A DNA stretch of 64,000 nt from Streptomyces sp. Je 1-369 (GCF_026810505.1 NZ_CP101750.1:5823501-5887500), one strand, 5' to 3'; numbered from the stretch's first letter, positions 1 to 8,696 are shown. Translations and numbers: made by a program. The notes: a model not told the origin generated them from the sequence alone.

Positions 1-55
1 GGACAACGGCTGACTCCCGAGGCGCCCGTGAGGCGCGGGAACCGTGTGACGCGTG

Positions 56-94
56 CGGCCCCTGGTACAGGAACTCAACCCTGACCAGGGGCCG
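56..94. terminator. Possible terminator hairpin at the left edge
   Basis: An 11-bp inverted repeat (56-66 CGGCCCCTGGT with 84-94 ACCAGGGGCCG) encloses a 17-nt loop. It probably ends transcription coming from a gene left of the window, or lies in the leader of the terpene synthase gene. There is no U-tract. The remainder of 1-315 shows no convincing gene. Confidence 0.4.
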
Positions 95-315
95 TTGGCG
101 TAGCCGCTCGCGTGTGCGAGCAAATCAAGCTGCCGGTGATCCATATTCAGTCACGTAAGGGGAGGTTCTCGGCACCCGGGGGTAGTGAATGGCGCAAATC
201 TGTTCCCTGAACGGTCAGTTGTGGTGCTGAATGGAAAGCGCGGGGATACGCAACGGCGCGCGCCCGGTACGGCGGGAGGGGCGCGTGTCCTCAGGCGGCT
301 GAAAGGGGATTGTTC

Positions 316-1440
316 GTGCGCGCATATTCCGGGAGCACTTCACAGACACATCCGTACGCACGGCCACGTTCACCCGTGGTGTCGGTACCGCGGGCACTGG
401 CCGTTCCGATGATCGAAGCAGCGTTCCCTCGCCGTCTGCATCCGTATTGGCCAAAGCTTCAGGAGAAGTCCAGGACCTGGCTGCGCGAAATGCGGCTCAT
501 GCCCCCGGACAAGGTCGAGCGGTACGCGGACAGTCTCTGCTACACGGATCTGGTGGCGGGGTACTACATTGGCGCGCCCGACGCGTTGCTGACCGCGATA
601 GCGGACCTCAGCAGTTGGTTCTTCGCCTGGGACGACCGGCACGACAGGGACTCCGTGCACGGCAGGACGGCCCAGTGGCGGCGGCTCTGCCGTGGCCTGC
701 ACGGCACGCTCAACGAGCCCCGGCAGTACCGGCACCACGAGGACCCGCTGGTCGCCGGGTTCGCGGACTGTGTGCTGCGGCTGTACTCGTTCCTCGGGCC
801 CAGCTGGAACGCCAGATTCGCCCGGCACTTCCACCCCGTGATCGACGCGTACGACCAGGAGTTCAGGAACCGGCGCTGCGGCACCGTCCCGACCGTCGAG
901 GCGTACGTGGAGCTGCGCCGGCTCACGTTCGCGCACTGGGCGTGGATCGACCTCCTGGAATCCACCGCGCGGTACGAGCTGCCGGACCCGGTGCGCAAGC
1001 ACCCCGCCTACCGGCGTGCGGCACGAGCGACCCAGGATTTCTCGGCCTGGTACAACGACTTGTGCTCCCTCCCGAAAGAACTTGCGGGAGACGAACTGCA
1101 CAATCTCGGGATCAGCCTCATCCAGCACGAAGGAATGACGCTGGAAGAAGCGGTGCGGGAAGTGCACAGGCGCGTCACCGAATGCGTCAAGGAATTCCTG
1201 CAAGCAGAGCGGGAAGTGCTGTTGTTCGCCGATGAATTGGCGGACGGTGGTGAAGGCGGCAAGGAACTCGCGGACGCGGTGAAATCCTGCGTCTTCAACA
1301 TGCGGAACTGGTTCTCTTCCGTCTACTGGTTCCATCACGAATCCGGCCGCTATCGGGTGGACAGCTGGGACGACAGGTCCATGCCCCCGTACGTGACGGA
1401 AGAAGCCCTGGCGGAAAACGAACTGGTAGGTGAGGAATGA
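316..1440 (+). CDS. cyc1: epi-Isozizaene synthase-like sesquiterpene cyclase
   Basis: Class I terpene cyclase, predicted to convert farnesyl diphosphate to epi-isozizaene, the first step to albaflavenone. The Asp-rich Mg motif is DDRHD at residues 106-110 and the second metal motif NDLCSLPKE is at 247-255. Long stretches agree with my memory of S. coelicolor SCO5222, including the C-terminal WFHHESGRY and SWDDRS segments, and its length (374 aa against about 361) fits. I chose the GTG at 316 because AAAGGGG lies 7 nt upstream; a TTG at 310 is too close to that site. The stop overlaps the next start (ATGA), so it is translationally coupled to a P450. Product identity is inferred from homology; another sesquiterpene is possible. 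Confidence 0.9.
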   Translation: MRAYSGSTSQTHPYARPRSPVVSVPRALAVPMIEAAFPRRLHPYWPKLQEKSRTWLREMRLMPPDKVERYADSLCYTDLVAGYYIGAPDALLTAIADLSSWFFAWDDRHDRDSVHGRTAQWRRLCRGLHGTLNEPRQYRHHEDPLVAGFADCVLRLYSFLGPSWNARFARHFHPVIDAYDQEFRNRRCGTVPTVEAYVELRRLTFAHWAWIDLLESTARYELPDPVRKHPAYRRAARATQDFSAWYNDLCSLPKELAGDELHNLGISLIQHEGMTLEEAVREVHRRVTECVKEFLQAEREVLLFADELADGGEGGKELADAVKSCVFNMRNWFSSVYWFHHESGRYRVDSWDDRSMPPYVTEEALAENELVGEE

Positions 1441-2813
1441 GCGTCGAATCCGCAATACCCGCTCCCCCCACGTCGGGCCCCGACCCGCTCCGCACCCCGC
1501 CCCTCGTCCGCGGCGGCGCCCCGCTCCTCGGCCACGCATGGAACCTGGTGCGCGACCCACTCGGTTTCCTCTCCGCGCTCCGTGACCACGGCGATCTCGT
1601 CCGGATCAGGCTGGGGCCGAGGACGGCGTACGTGGTGTGCGACCCGGAACTGGTCGGCGCCATGCTCAAGAGCCCCGAGTACGTCGTCGGCGGACCGCTC
1701 TGGGACACCCTGGAAGTGCTCCTCGGCAAGGGCGTGGCGACCAGCAACGGCAAGCTGCACCGCCGCCAGCGCCGCATGATGCAGCCCGCGTTCCGGCCCG
1801 AGCGGATCGCCGACTACGCCAAGGTGATGGAGGAGGAGGCCCGCGCCACGGCGGCCCGCTGGCAGCCGGACACCACCGTCGACGTGAGCGCCGAGATGTT
1901 CCGCACGGCCGTGCGCATCGTCTCGCGCTCGCTCCTGGAGGTCGACTCGATCCGCGACAAGGCGGACCGGATCGCCGACTCGCTGCACACCGTCTTCGAC
2001 GGGCTCTACCGCAGGATGGTGCTCTCGGTCGGCCCGCTGCACCGCGTGCCGACCCCCGCCAACCGGCGCTTCGAGAGCGCGCTCGCCGACCTGCACGCCC
2101 TCGTCGACGAGATCATCGCCGAGCGCCGCGCGGCAGGAGCAGGCGCGCCGGACGACCTGCTCGCCGCACTGCTGCGGGCCAGGGACGAAGCCGGGGAGCC
2201 CATCACCGACCAGGAGATCCACGACAACGTGGTCTCGCTCGTGGTGGCGGGTGCGGAGAATGTGGCGTCGACGCTCGCGTGGGCGTTCCATCTGCTGACC
2301 GAACACCCGGAGCACGAAAGGCGGTTGGTTGAAGAAGTAAATGCCGTGGCCCCGGACCGCGCGATCACATTCGCCGATCTCAAGGCCCTGCCGCACCTCC
2401 GCAATGTCGTCACCGAGGCGATGCGCATACGGCCGGCCGCCTGGATATTCACGCGCCGGTCGGTGGCCGAAACCGATCTGGGCGGCTTTTCGATTCCGGC
2501 GGACGCCGACATCGTCTACAGCGTGTACGCGATGCAGCGCGACCCGCGTTCCTTTGAGCGGAACCTGGAGTTCGACCCCGACCGGTGGAATCCGGAACGG
2601 GCCGGTGACGTGCCGGAGTTCGCGATGATGCCGTTCAGCGTCGGCAACAGGAAGTGCCCCGGCGACCACTTCAGCCTGGCGGAACTCGCCCTCATCCTCG
2701 GGACGGTGGCCCCGAAGTGGCGTCTGCGGCCCGTCAAGGAGACCGACACCCGCACCCAGGTCGGCATCACCCTGCACCCCAAGCGGCTCGTCCTGCGGGC
2801 CACACCGCGTTGA
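1437..2813 (+). CDS. cyp170A: Cytochrome P450, CYP170A (albaflavenone monooxygenase) type
   Basis: P450 predicted to oxidise epi-isozizaene in two steps to albaflavenone. Motifs seen: ExxR as EAMR (E327, R330) and the heme loop FSVGNRKCPG with the axial Cys at 407. The I-helix motif reads AGAEN, so Asn275 replaces the usual Thr that helps proton delivery. S. coelicolor CYP170A1 is reported to have a second, moonlighting farnesene synthase site built on acidic motifs; an acidic DDLLAALL stretch starts at residue 239 here, but I cannot show it has that role. The gene overlaps the cyclase by 4 nt and ends at a strong terminator shared with nrdB. Confidence 0.88.
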   Translation: MSVESAIPAPPTSGPDPLRTPPLVRGGAPLLGHAWNLVRDPLGFLSALRDHGDLVRIRLGPRTAYVVCDPELVGAMLKSPEYVVGGPLWDTLEVLLGKGVATSNGKLHRRQRRMMQPAFRPERIADYAKVMEEEARATAARWQPDTTVDVSAEMFRTAVRIVSRSLLEVDSIRDKADRIADSLHTVFDGLYRRMVLSVGPLHRVPTPANRRFESALADLHALVDEIIAERRAAGAGAPDDLLAALLRARDEAGEPITDQEIHDNVVSLVVAGAENVASTLAWAFHLLTEHPEHERRLVEEVNAVAPDRAITFADLKALPHLRNVVTEAMRIRPAAWIFTRRSVAETDLGGFSIPADADIVYSVYAMQRDPRSFERNLEFDPDRWNPERAGDVPEFAMMPFSVGNRKCPGDHFSLAELALILGTVAPKWRLRPVKETDTRTQVGITLHPKRLVLRATPR

Positions 2814-2822
2814 CACACCAAG

Positions 2823-2858
2823 GTGCCCGCCCCCGTCCGGCAGGACGGGGGCGGGCAC
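2823..2858. terminator. Bidirectional terminator between P450 and nrdB
   Basis: A perfect 16-bp GC-rich stem (2823-2838 with 2843-2858) closes a GGCA tetraloop. It lies between two convergent stop codons (2813 and 2871), so it should serve both operons. Confidence 0.85.
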
Positions 2859-2870
2859 AACCGTGCGCGT

Positions 2871-3893
2871 CTAGAACTCGTCGTCGAACGAGACCGAGCC
2901 CTCCACCGCGACCTGATAGGCCGAGGGCCGCCGCTCGAAGAAGTTGGTCAGCTCCTGGACGCCCTGCAGCTCCATGAAGGAGAAGGGGTTCTCGGAGCCG
3001 TAGACCGGCGCGAAGCCGAGGCGCTGCAGACGCTGGTCGGCGACGCACTGCAGGTACTCGCGCATCGAGTCCGTGTTCATGCCGGGCAGGCCCTCGCCGC
3101 ACAGGTCGCGGGCGAACTGCAGCTCGGCCTCGACGGCCTCCTTCAGCATGTCCGTGACCTGCTGCTTGAGCGCGTCGTCGAAGAGCTCCGGCTCCTCCTT
3201 GCGGACCGTGTCGACCACGTCGAAGGCGAAGCTCATGTGCATCGTCTCGTCGCGGAACACCCAGTTGGTGCCGGTGGCGAGGCCGTGCAGCAGGCCCCGG
3301 CTGCGGAACCAGTAGACGTACGCGAAGGCACCGTAGAAGAAGAGGCCCTCGATGCACGCGGCGAAGCAGATCAGGTTGAGCAGGAAGCGGCGGCGGTCGG
3401 CCTGCGTCTCCAGCCGGTCCAGCTTCTCGACCGAGTCCATCCACCGGAAGCAGAACTCGGCCTTCTCACGGATCGAGGGGATCTCCTCGACCGCGTCGAA
3501 GGCCGCCGCGCGGTCCTCCGGGGCGGGCAGATAGGTGTCGAGCAGCGTCAGATAGAACTGGACGTGCACGGCCTCCTCGAAGAGCTGACGGCTCAGGTAG
3601 AGCCGCGCCTCGGGGGAGTTGATGTGCTTGTAGAGCGTCAGCACCAGGTTGTTCGAGACGATCGAGTCGCCGGTCGCGAAGAAGGCGACGAGGCGGCCGA
3701 TCATGTGCTGCTCGCCGGGGCTGAGCTTGGCGAGGTCGGCGACGTCCGAGTGGAGGTCGACCTCCTCGACGGTCCAGGTGTTCTTGATCGCGTCCCGGTA
3801 GCGCTCGTAGAAGTCGGGATAGCGCATGGGGCGCAGGGTCAGCTCGAAGCCCGGGTCGAGGAGGTTCTTCTCGCTGTTCGTGGTGGAGCTCAT
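2871..3893 (-). CDS. nrdB: Ribonucleoside-diphosphate reductase, class Ia small (radical) subunit
   Basis: The R2 subunit carries the di-iron site and tyrosyl radical used by NrdA to reduce ribonucleotides in the cytoplasm. The metal/radical segment EEAVHVQFY holds Glu, His and Tyr at the spacing of E. coli E115, H118 and Y122, so the radical tyrosine is present. ACIEG supplies the next Glu ligand and RDETMHMSF the last Glu/His pair. The C-terminal acidic tail FDDEF is the expected R1-docking peptide. The ATG overlaps the nrdA stop (TAATG), giving translational coupling. The product is 340 aa, usual for the family. Nothing follows it before the terminator. Confidence 0.95.
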   Translation of the reverse strand: MSSTTNSEKNLLDPGFELTLRPMRYPDFYERYRDAIKNTWTVEEVDLHSDVADLAKLSPGEQHMIGRLVAFFATGDSIVSNNLVLTLYKHINSPEARLYLSRQLFEEAVHVQFYLTLLDTYLPAPEDRAAAFDAVEEIPSIREKAEFCFRWMDSVEKLDRLETQADRRRFLLNLICFAACIEGLFFYGAFAYVYWFRSRGLLHGLATGTNWVFRDETMHMSFAFDVVDTVRKEEPELFDDALKQQVTDMLKEAVEAELQFARDLCGEGLPGMNTDSMREYLQCVADQRLQRLGFAPVYGSENPFSFMELQGVQELTNFFERRPSAYQVAVEGSVSFDDEF

Positions 3894-6313
3894 TACTGGC
3901 AGGCCTCGCAGGACTCGGGGTTTTCCAGGGAGCAGGCGACGGCGTCGGGGTCGGTCACCTGCTGGGGGACGGGGACGGGGGCGGGGGCGGTGGGCGCGGC
4001 GTTCGAACCGCCGGCGGCGCGGGCGATGCGCGTCGCGGGGCGTGAGCGCAGGTAGTACGTGGTCTTCAGGCCGCGCTGCCAGGCGTACGCGTACATCGAG
4101 GAGAGCTTGCCGATGGTCGGCGTCTCCAGGAAGAGGTTCAGCGACTGCGCTTGGTCGAGGAACGGGGTGCGGTCGGCGGCCATGTCGATCAGGCCGCGCT
4201 GCGGGATCTCCCACGCCGTGCGGTACAGGGCGCGGACGTCCGCGGGCACCCAGTCGAAGCCCTGCACCGAGCCGTTGGACTCGCGCAGCGCCTCACGGGT
4301 CTTCGCGTCCCACAGGCCGTGCCGCTTCAGCTCCTCCACCAGGTAGCCGTTGACCTGGAGGAACTCGCCTGACAGCGTCTCGCGCTTGAAGAGGTTGGAG
4401 ACCTGCGGCTCGATGCACTCGTAGACACCGGCGATGGACGCGATGGTCGCGGTCGGTGCGATGGCGAGGAGCAGCGAGTTGCGCATGCCGGTCGCGGCGA
4501 TGCGCTCCCGCAGCGCCGCCCAGCGCTCCGGCCATGTCAGGTCGACGCCGTAGTGGTCGGGGTGCAGGACGCCACGCGCGGTGCGGGTCTTCTCCCAGGC
4601 GGGGAGCGGGCCGTGGCGCTGGGCGAGGTCGGCGGAGGCCTCGTACGACGCGAGCATGATGCGCTCGGCGATGCGGGTGGACAGGGCGCGCGCCTCGGGG
4701 GAGTCGAAAGCCAGCTTCAGCTGGAAGAAGACGTCCTGGAGGCCCATCGCGCCGAGGCCCACGGGGCGCCACTTGGCGTTGGAGCGCCCGGCCTGCTCGG
4801 TCGGGTAGAAGTTGATGTCGACGACGCGGTCGAGGAAGGTCACCGCGGTGCGGACGGTGGCGTCGAGCCGCTCCCAGTCGATGTCCTGCGCGGCCGGGTC
4901 GACGAACGCGCCGAGGTTGACCGAGCCGAGGTTGCAGACGGCCGTCTCCCCGTCGTCCGTCACCTCCAGGATCTCCGTGCACAGGTTGGAGGAGTGGACG
5001 GTGTGGCCGGGCTCCGCCGTCTGGTTGGCGGTGCGGTTGGCGGCGTCCTTGAAGGTCATCCAGCCGTTGCCGGTCTGCGCGAGGGTGCGCATCATGCGGC
5101 CGTACAGGTCCCGGGCCGACATGCTCTTCTTGGCGAGCCCGGCGGCCTCCGCCTTGCGGTAGGCGGCGTCGAACGCGTCGCCCCACAGGTCGACGAGCTC
5201 CGGCACGTCGGAGGGCGAGAACAGCGACCACGGCTGGTCGGCGGCGACCCGGCGCATGAACTCGTCGGGGATCCAGTGCGCGAGGTTGAGGTTGTGCGTG
5301 CGGCGCGCGTCCTCACCGGTGTTGTCGCGCAGCTCCAGGAACTCCTCGATGTCGGAGTGCCAGGTCTCCAGGTAGACCGCGGCCGCGCCCTTGCGCCGCC
5401 CGCCCTGGTTCACCGCGGCGACGGAGGCGTCCAGCGTCTTCAGGAACGGCACGATGCCGTTGGAGTGCCCGTTCGTGCCGCGGATCAGCGAACCGCGGGA
5501 GCGGATGCGGGAGTACGAGAGTCCGATGCCGCCCGCGTGCTTCGAGAGCCGTGCGACCTGGTGGTAGCGGTCGTAGATCGAGTCGAGCTCGTCCTGCGGG
5601 GAGTCGAGGAGGTAGCAGGACGACATCTGCGGGTGGCGGGTGCCGGAGTTGAAGAGCGTCGGCGAGGACGGCAGGTAGTCGAGGCGGCTCATCAGGCCGT
5701 ACAGCGCGGCGACCTCGTCGACGGCGCGGGCACTCTCGTCCTCGGCGAGACCGCCGGCCACGCGCAGCATGAAGTGCTGCGGGGTCTCGATGACCTGGCG
5801 GGTGATCGGGTGGCGCAGCAGGTAGCGGCTGTGCAGGGTGCGCAGCCCGAAGTAGCCGAAGCGGAAGTCGGCGCCGTCGGCGAGCGCGGTGTCCACGAGC
5901 GCGTCGAGGCGGGCCGCGTGGGCGCCCACGAAGTCGGCGGTGCGGTCGGCGATCAGGCCCTCGCGGTGGCCGACGGCGATCGACTCGGTGAAGGAGCGCA
6001 CGCCCTGCGAGGCGGCCTCGGCGGCGATGGAGAGCGAGAGCAGCCTGGCGGCGAGCTTCGAGTACGCGGGGTCCTCGGAGATGAGCCCCGCGGCCGCCTC
6101 GGTGGCGAGGGTCCGCAGCTCCGCCTCGTCGGCCCGGGCCGAACGGCCGCGCAGCGCGGCGGCGGCCACCCGGCCGGGGTCGGCGTCGGGGAGGTCGGCG
6201 GTGAGGTCGGTCAGGGTGCGCAGCAGCGCGGTCCCCGGCGCGTCGGTACCCTCAGCGCTTTCGGTGGGCTGCGGTGCCAGCGCTGTCGCAGGTTCGGCAG
6301 GCGCGATGGTCAC
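3893..6313 (-). CDS. nrdA: Ribonucleoside-diphosphate reductase, class Ia large (catalytic) subunit
   Basis: The R1 subunit reduces NDPs to dNDPs using a thiyl radical. Visible catalytic elements are SSCYLL (first redox Cys), NLCTEI (radical Cys with Asn and Glu), VCNLGSVNLG (second redox Cys), the Tyr-Tyr pair in TTYYLRS, and a C-terminal CEACQ swinging-arm cysteine pair. The GTG at 6313 is preferred (GAGGGAGAGC upstream); the frame stays open further upstream but that part runs into the riboswitch. The N-terminus lacks an obvious KRDG-type ATP-cone signature, so allosteric activity control may differ. First gene of nrdAB, likely shut off by cobalamin when the B12-dependent class II enzyme can work. 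Confidence 0.95.
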   Translation of the reverse strand: MTIAPAEPATALAPQPTESAEGTDAPGTALLRTLTDLTADLPDADPGRVAAAALRGRSARADEAELRTLATEAAAGLISEDPAYSKLAARLLSLSIAAEAASQGVRSFTESIAVGHREGLIADRTADFVGAHAARLDALVDTALADGADFRFGYFGLRTLHSRYLLRHPITRQVIETPQHFMLRVAGGLAEDESARAVDEVAALYGLMSRLDYLPSSPTLFNSGTRHPQMSSCYLLDSPQDELDSIYDRYHQVARLSKHAGGIGLSYSRIRSRGSLIRGTNGHSNGIVPFLKTLDASVAAVNQGGRRKGAAAVYLETWHSDIEEFLELRDNTGEDARRTHNLNLAHWIPDEFMRRVAADQPWSLFSPSDVPELVDLWGDAFDAAYRKAEAAGLAKKSMSARDLYGRMMRTLAQTGNGWMTFKDAANRTANQTAEPGHTVHSSNLCTEILEVTDDGETAVCNLGSVNLGAFVDPAAQDIDWERLDATVRTAVTFLDRVVDINFYPTEQAGRSNAKWRPVGLGAMGLQDVFFQLKLAFDSPEARALSTRIAERIMLASYEASADLAQRHGPLPAWEKTRTARGVLHPDHYGVDLTWPERWAALRERIAATGMRNSLLLAIAPTATIASIAGVYECIEPQVSNLFKRETLSGEFLQVNGYLVEELKRHGLWDAKTREALRESNGSVQGFDWVPADVRALYRTAWEIPQRGLIDMAADRTPFLDQAQSLNLFLETPTIGKLSSMYAYAWQRGLKTTYYLRSRPATRIARAAGGSNAAPTAPAPVPVPQQVTDPDAVACSLENPESCEACQ

Positions 6314-6449
6314 GTGGGGCTCTCCCTCGCTCGGCTCTGGGCCTGGAGGAGGGGATGGCACACACGGGCGCACCCGGGCAGGGCGGCGTACCGCGTCCAC
6401 CGGCCCATTCCACGAGGCCCGGACGGTCGGCACCCGGGCCGGACGGCAC

Positions 6450-6595
6450 GGGTGCACTGCCGGCAGGTCTTCGGACTCCGCGTACGACAAATGCGTACAC
6501 GTCTACCGTTGCGGGACAGTTCCGGACTTGCACCGGATTCCCCTGCGGCGACAGCGAGCACGAGCATACATCTTGTGCTGGCTCTGGGTGGCAGC
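6450..6595 (-). promoter_or_regulatory. Cobalamin (AdoCbl) riboswitch in the nrdAB leader
   Basis: Read on the minus strand, the leader contains the conserved core GGGGAATCCGGTGCAAGTCC, then CTGTCCCGCAACGGTA, then the B12 box AGTCCGAAGACCTGCC (plus-strand 6462-6477). These match the cobalamin riboswitch consensus in order and spacing. The element ends about 140 nt before the nrdA GTG. In S. coelicolor the nrdABS operon is known to be repressed through such a riboswitch. Outer boundaries are approximate. Confidence 0.95.
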
Positions 6596-6610
6596 CCCAT
6601 ATCTTGTGTC
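6564..6610 (-). promoter_or_regulatory. Pair of NrdR-box-like repeats upstream of the riboswitch
   Basis: On the minus strand the sequence CACAAGAT occurs twice (plus-strand ATCTTGTG at 6570-6577 and 6601-6608), each in a partly palindromic 16-nt context, exactly 31 nt apart. NrdR boxes typically come as pairs about three helical turns apart in front of nrd operons, so this fits dual control by NrdR and B12. The dyads are imperfect. Confidence 0.5.
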
Positions 6611-6623
6611 GGAGAGCACGAGA

Positions 6624-6653
6624 ACGGGCCGCCGGATTCCTCCGGCGGCCCGT
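6624..6653 (-). terminator. Terminator of the symporter operon
   Basis: A perfect 13-bp stem (6624-6636 with 6641-6653) with a TTCC loop lies just past the symporter stop at 6674 and before the nrdAB promoter region. The rest of 6314-6673 is occupied by the riboswitch and the NrdR-like boxes; no gene is visible. Confidence 0.8.
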
Positions 6654-6673
6654 AGGTCGTACGCAGGGAAGGG

Positions 6674-8320
6674 TCAGTGCCCGCCCGGCGCCCCCACGGT
6701 GGCCGGGGGCAGTTCCTCGATGACGCCGGGGTCGCCCGCGTCCGCCGTGTAGTCCCCGGGCGACGTCTCGTCGATGCCCTCGGGGGCCTTCAGGGCCTTC
6801 AGGACGAAGGTCATGACCACGGTCACGACGACGTTCAGGACGAACGCGGTGAGGCCGATGTAGCCGATCTCGCCGATGCCGGGGATCTCGTCGGACGAGC
6901 CGCCGAAGTGCTTCTGCGTCGGCGAGGCGACGCCGTACGCGGCGACCGTTCCGTAGACCATGCCGACCGCCCAGCCCGCGAGCAGCGCCCAGCGGTGGAA
7001 CCACCGCGTGAACAGGCCGCCGACCAGCGCGGGCATCGTCTGCAGGATCCAGATGCCGCCGAGCAGCTGGAAGTTGATCGCGACCGTTTTGTCCATGGTC
7101 AGGACGAAGGCGAGCGCGCCCACCTTCACCAGGAGCGAGACCAGCTTGGAGACCCTGGTCTCCTGCGCGGGTGTCGCGTCCGGCTTGATGAAGTCCTTGT
7201 AGATGTTCCTCGTGAAGAGATTCGCGGCCGCGATCGACATGATCGCCGCGGGCACGAGCGCGCCGATGCCGATGGCGGCGAAGGCGACGCCGGTGAACCA
7301 GTCGGGGAACATGTTCTCGAACAGCTGGGGGATGGCCAGCTGGCCGTTCTCGACCTTGACCCCGGCCGCGATCGCCATGAAGCCGAGCAGTGCGAGCAGG
7401 CCCAGCATCAGCGAGTAGAGCGGCAGGATCGTGGTGTTCTTGCGGATCACGTTGCGGCTCTTGGAGGAGAGCGTCGCCGTGATCGAGTGCGGGTACATGA
7501 ACAGCGCGAGCGCGGAGCCGAGCGCGAGCGTGGCGTACGTCCACTGCCCGGCCTCACCGGGTGCGAGCCCCGCGACGGGCTTGCCCGCGGCGTCGTTCGC
7601 CGCCGAGAACTTATCGTTCGCCGCCTGGAAGATCTCGTCGAAGCCACCGAGCTTGATCGGGATGTAGATGATCGCGACGGCGATGACGAGATAGATCAGA
7701 CCGTCCTTCACGAACGCGATCAGCGCGGGCGCGCGCAGACCCGACGAGTAGGTGTACGCGGCGAGCACCGCGAACGCGATCAGCAGCGGCAGGTCCTTGA
7801 TGAACCAGTTGGTGTCGGGACCGCCGCCGACCCCCATGACGTCGAGGACGGCCTGGATGCCCACCAGCTGGAGCGCGATGTACGGCATCGTGGCGAGGAT
7901 GCCGGTGACGGCGACCGCCAGCGAGAGCCCCTTGGAGCCGAAGCGCCCGCGCACGAAGTCGGAGGTGGTCACGTAGCCGTGCTTGTGCGAGACCGACCAC
8001 AGGCGCGGCAGGAAGGTGAAGATCAGCGGGTAGACGAGGATCGTGTACGGCACGGCGAAGAAGCCGGCCGCGCCCGCCGCGTAGATCGCCGCCGGGACGG
8101 CCACGAACGTGTAGGCGGTGTACAGGTCGCCGCCGAGCAGGAACCAGGTGACCCAGGTGCCGAACGAGCGGCCGCCGAGGCCCCATTCGTCGAGGCTCTG
8201 CTCGTTCTCCGCCTTGCGCCAGTTGGCGGCGAGGAAGCCCATGACGGTGACGGCGAGGAAGAAGAAGATGAAGACGCCGAGTGCGACGCCGTTGACGCCG
8301 CCCGATGCGAGTGTGGTCAC
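6674..8320 (-). CDS. Sodium:solute symporter (monocarboxylate/acetate permease type)
   Basis: Polytopic membrane protein of the SSS family, 548 aa with about 13 predicted hydrophobic segments. The N-terminal DEWGLGGRSFG and FLLGGDLYTAYTF segments are typical of ActP/MctC-like carriers for short organic acids (acetate, pyruvate, lactate, propionate). The GTG start overlaps the stop of the upstream DUF3311 gene (GTGA), a pairing common for such symporters in actinobacteria. The C-terminal ~30 residues are hydrophilic and acidic. The substrate is inferred; the adjacent CstA/YbdD genes also point to carboxylate uptake. Confidence 0.88.
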   Translation of the reverse strand: MTTLASGGVNGVALGVFIFFFLAVTVMGFLAANWRKAENEQSLDEWGLGGRSFGTWVTWFLLGGDLYTAYTFVAVPAAIYAAGAAGFFAVPYTILVYPLIFTFLPRLWSVSHKHGYVTTSDFVRGRFGSKGLSLAVAVTGILATMPYIALQLVGIQAVLDVMGVGGGPDTNWFIKDLPLLIAFAVLAAYTYSSGLRAPALIAFVKDGLIYLVIAVAIIYIPIKLGGFDEIFQAANDKFSAANDAAGKPVAGLAPGEAGQWTYATLALGSALALFMYPHSITATLSSKSRNVIRKNTTILPLYSLMLGLLALLGFMAIAAGVKVENGQLAIPQLFENMFPDWFTGVAFAAIGIGALVPAAIMSIAAANLFTRNIYKDFIKPDATPAQETRVSKLVSLLVKVGALAFVLTMDKTVAINFQLLGGIWILQTMPALVGGLFTRWFHRWALLAGWAVGMVYGTVAAYGVASPTQKHFGGSSDEIPGIGEIGYIGLTAFVLNVVVTVVMTFVLKALKAPEGIDETSPGDYTADAGDPGVIEELPPATVGAPGGH

Positions 8321-8586
8321 TTTCCGGCACCCCCATGGGCCTGCTCGGCCTTGCGGGCGCGCTGGTCACGCTGCCACAGCTGGTACGCGATCATCGTGAG
8401 CGCCGTCGAGATGAGCACCCAGAGCATCTGGTACCAGTAGAAGAACGGGATGCCGATGAAGGTCGGGTCGATCTTCGCGTACGACCCCACCCAGAGCATT
8501 GCCACGAAGGGCGCGACGAGGCAGGCTGCGATGACCACACGGACCGGCGTCACCACCGGTCTGTTCACTTCAGGCGCATCTGACAT
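8317..8586 (-). CDS. DUF3311 small membrane protein, symporter partner
   Basis: An 89-aa protein with two hydrophobic helices (about residues 15-35 and 48-70), a short loop with KIDPTFIGIPFFYWYQ between them and a Lys/Arg-rich tail. DUF3311 proteins are regularly encoded immediately before SSS symporters and probably act as an accessory subunit; the biochemical role is unknown. The ATG at 8586 is chosen because GGAG lies 7 nt upstream; a GTG 21 nt further upstream is in frame but has no ribosome site. Confidence 0.8.
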   Translation of the reverse strand: MSDAPEVNRPVVTPVRVVIAACLVAPFVAMLWVGSYAKIDPTFIGIPFFYWYQMLWVLISTALTMIAYQLWQRDQRARKAEQAHGGAGK

Positions 8587-8665
8587 ATCGCGGCTCCGTT
8601 CCCTCACTTATCCCATGCTTAACGTGCGGGAAATCTAAGCCACAGTCTCGCTGTATGGAACCCCC

Positions 8666-8680
8666 GTCCGGATAACGGAC
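8666..8680. promoter_or_regulatory. GTCCG-GATAA-CGGAC palindromic motif
   Basis: A 5-bp-arm inverted repeat GTCCGGATAACGGAC followed by GTGACA lies 80 nt before the DUF3311-symporter start. A near copy (GTCCGATAACGGAC followed by GCGACA) is found at 12076-12089 in the dasR-dasA intergenic region. It is probably an operator, but I do not recognise the regulator. Confidence 0.45.
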
Positions 8681-8696
8681 GTGACAAGTTGCCTGT

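Noticed and set aside
185..412. Short plus-strand frame before the terpene synthase
   Set aside because: No ribosome site, Arg-rich composition and overlap with the real gene start; no family resemblance.
370..1560. Long minus-strand frame opposite the terpene synthase
   Set aside because: The terpene cyclase on the plus strand is unambiguous; the antisense product is Arg/Val/Gly-rich without motifs.
6314..6490. Upstream extension of nrdA in the same frame
   Set aside because: It would translate through the cobalamin riboswitch B12 box; the GTG at 6313 has a ribosome site and fits the family length.
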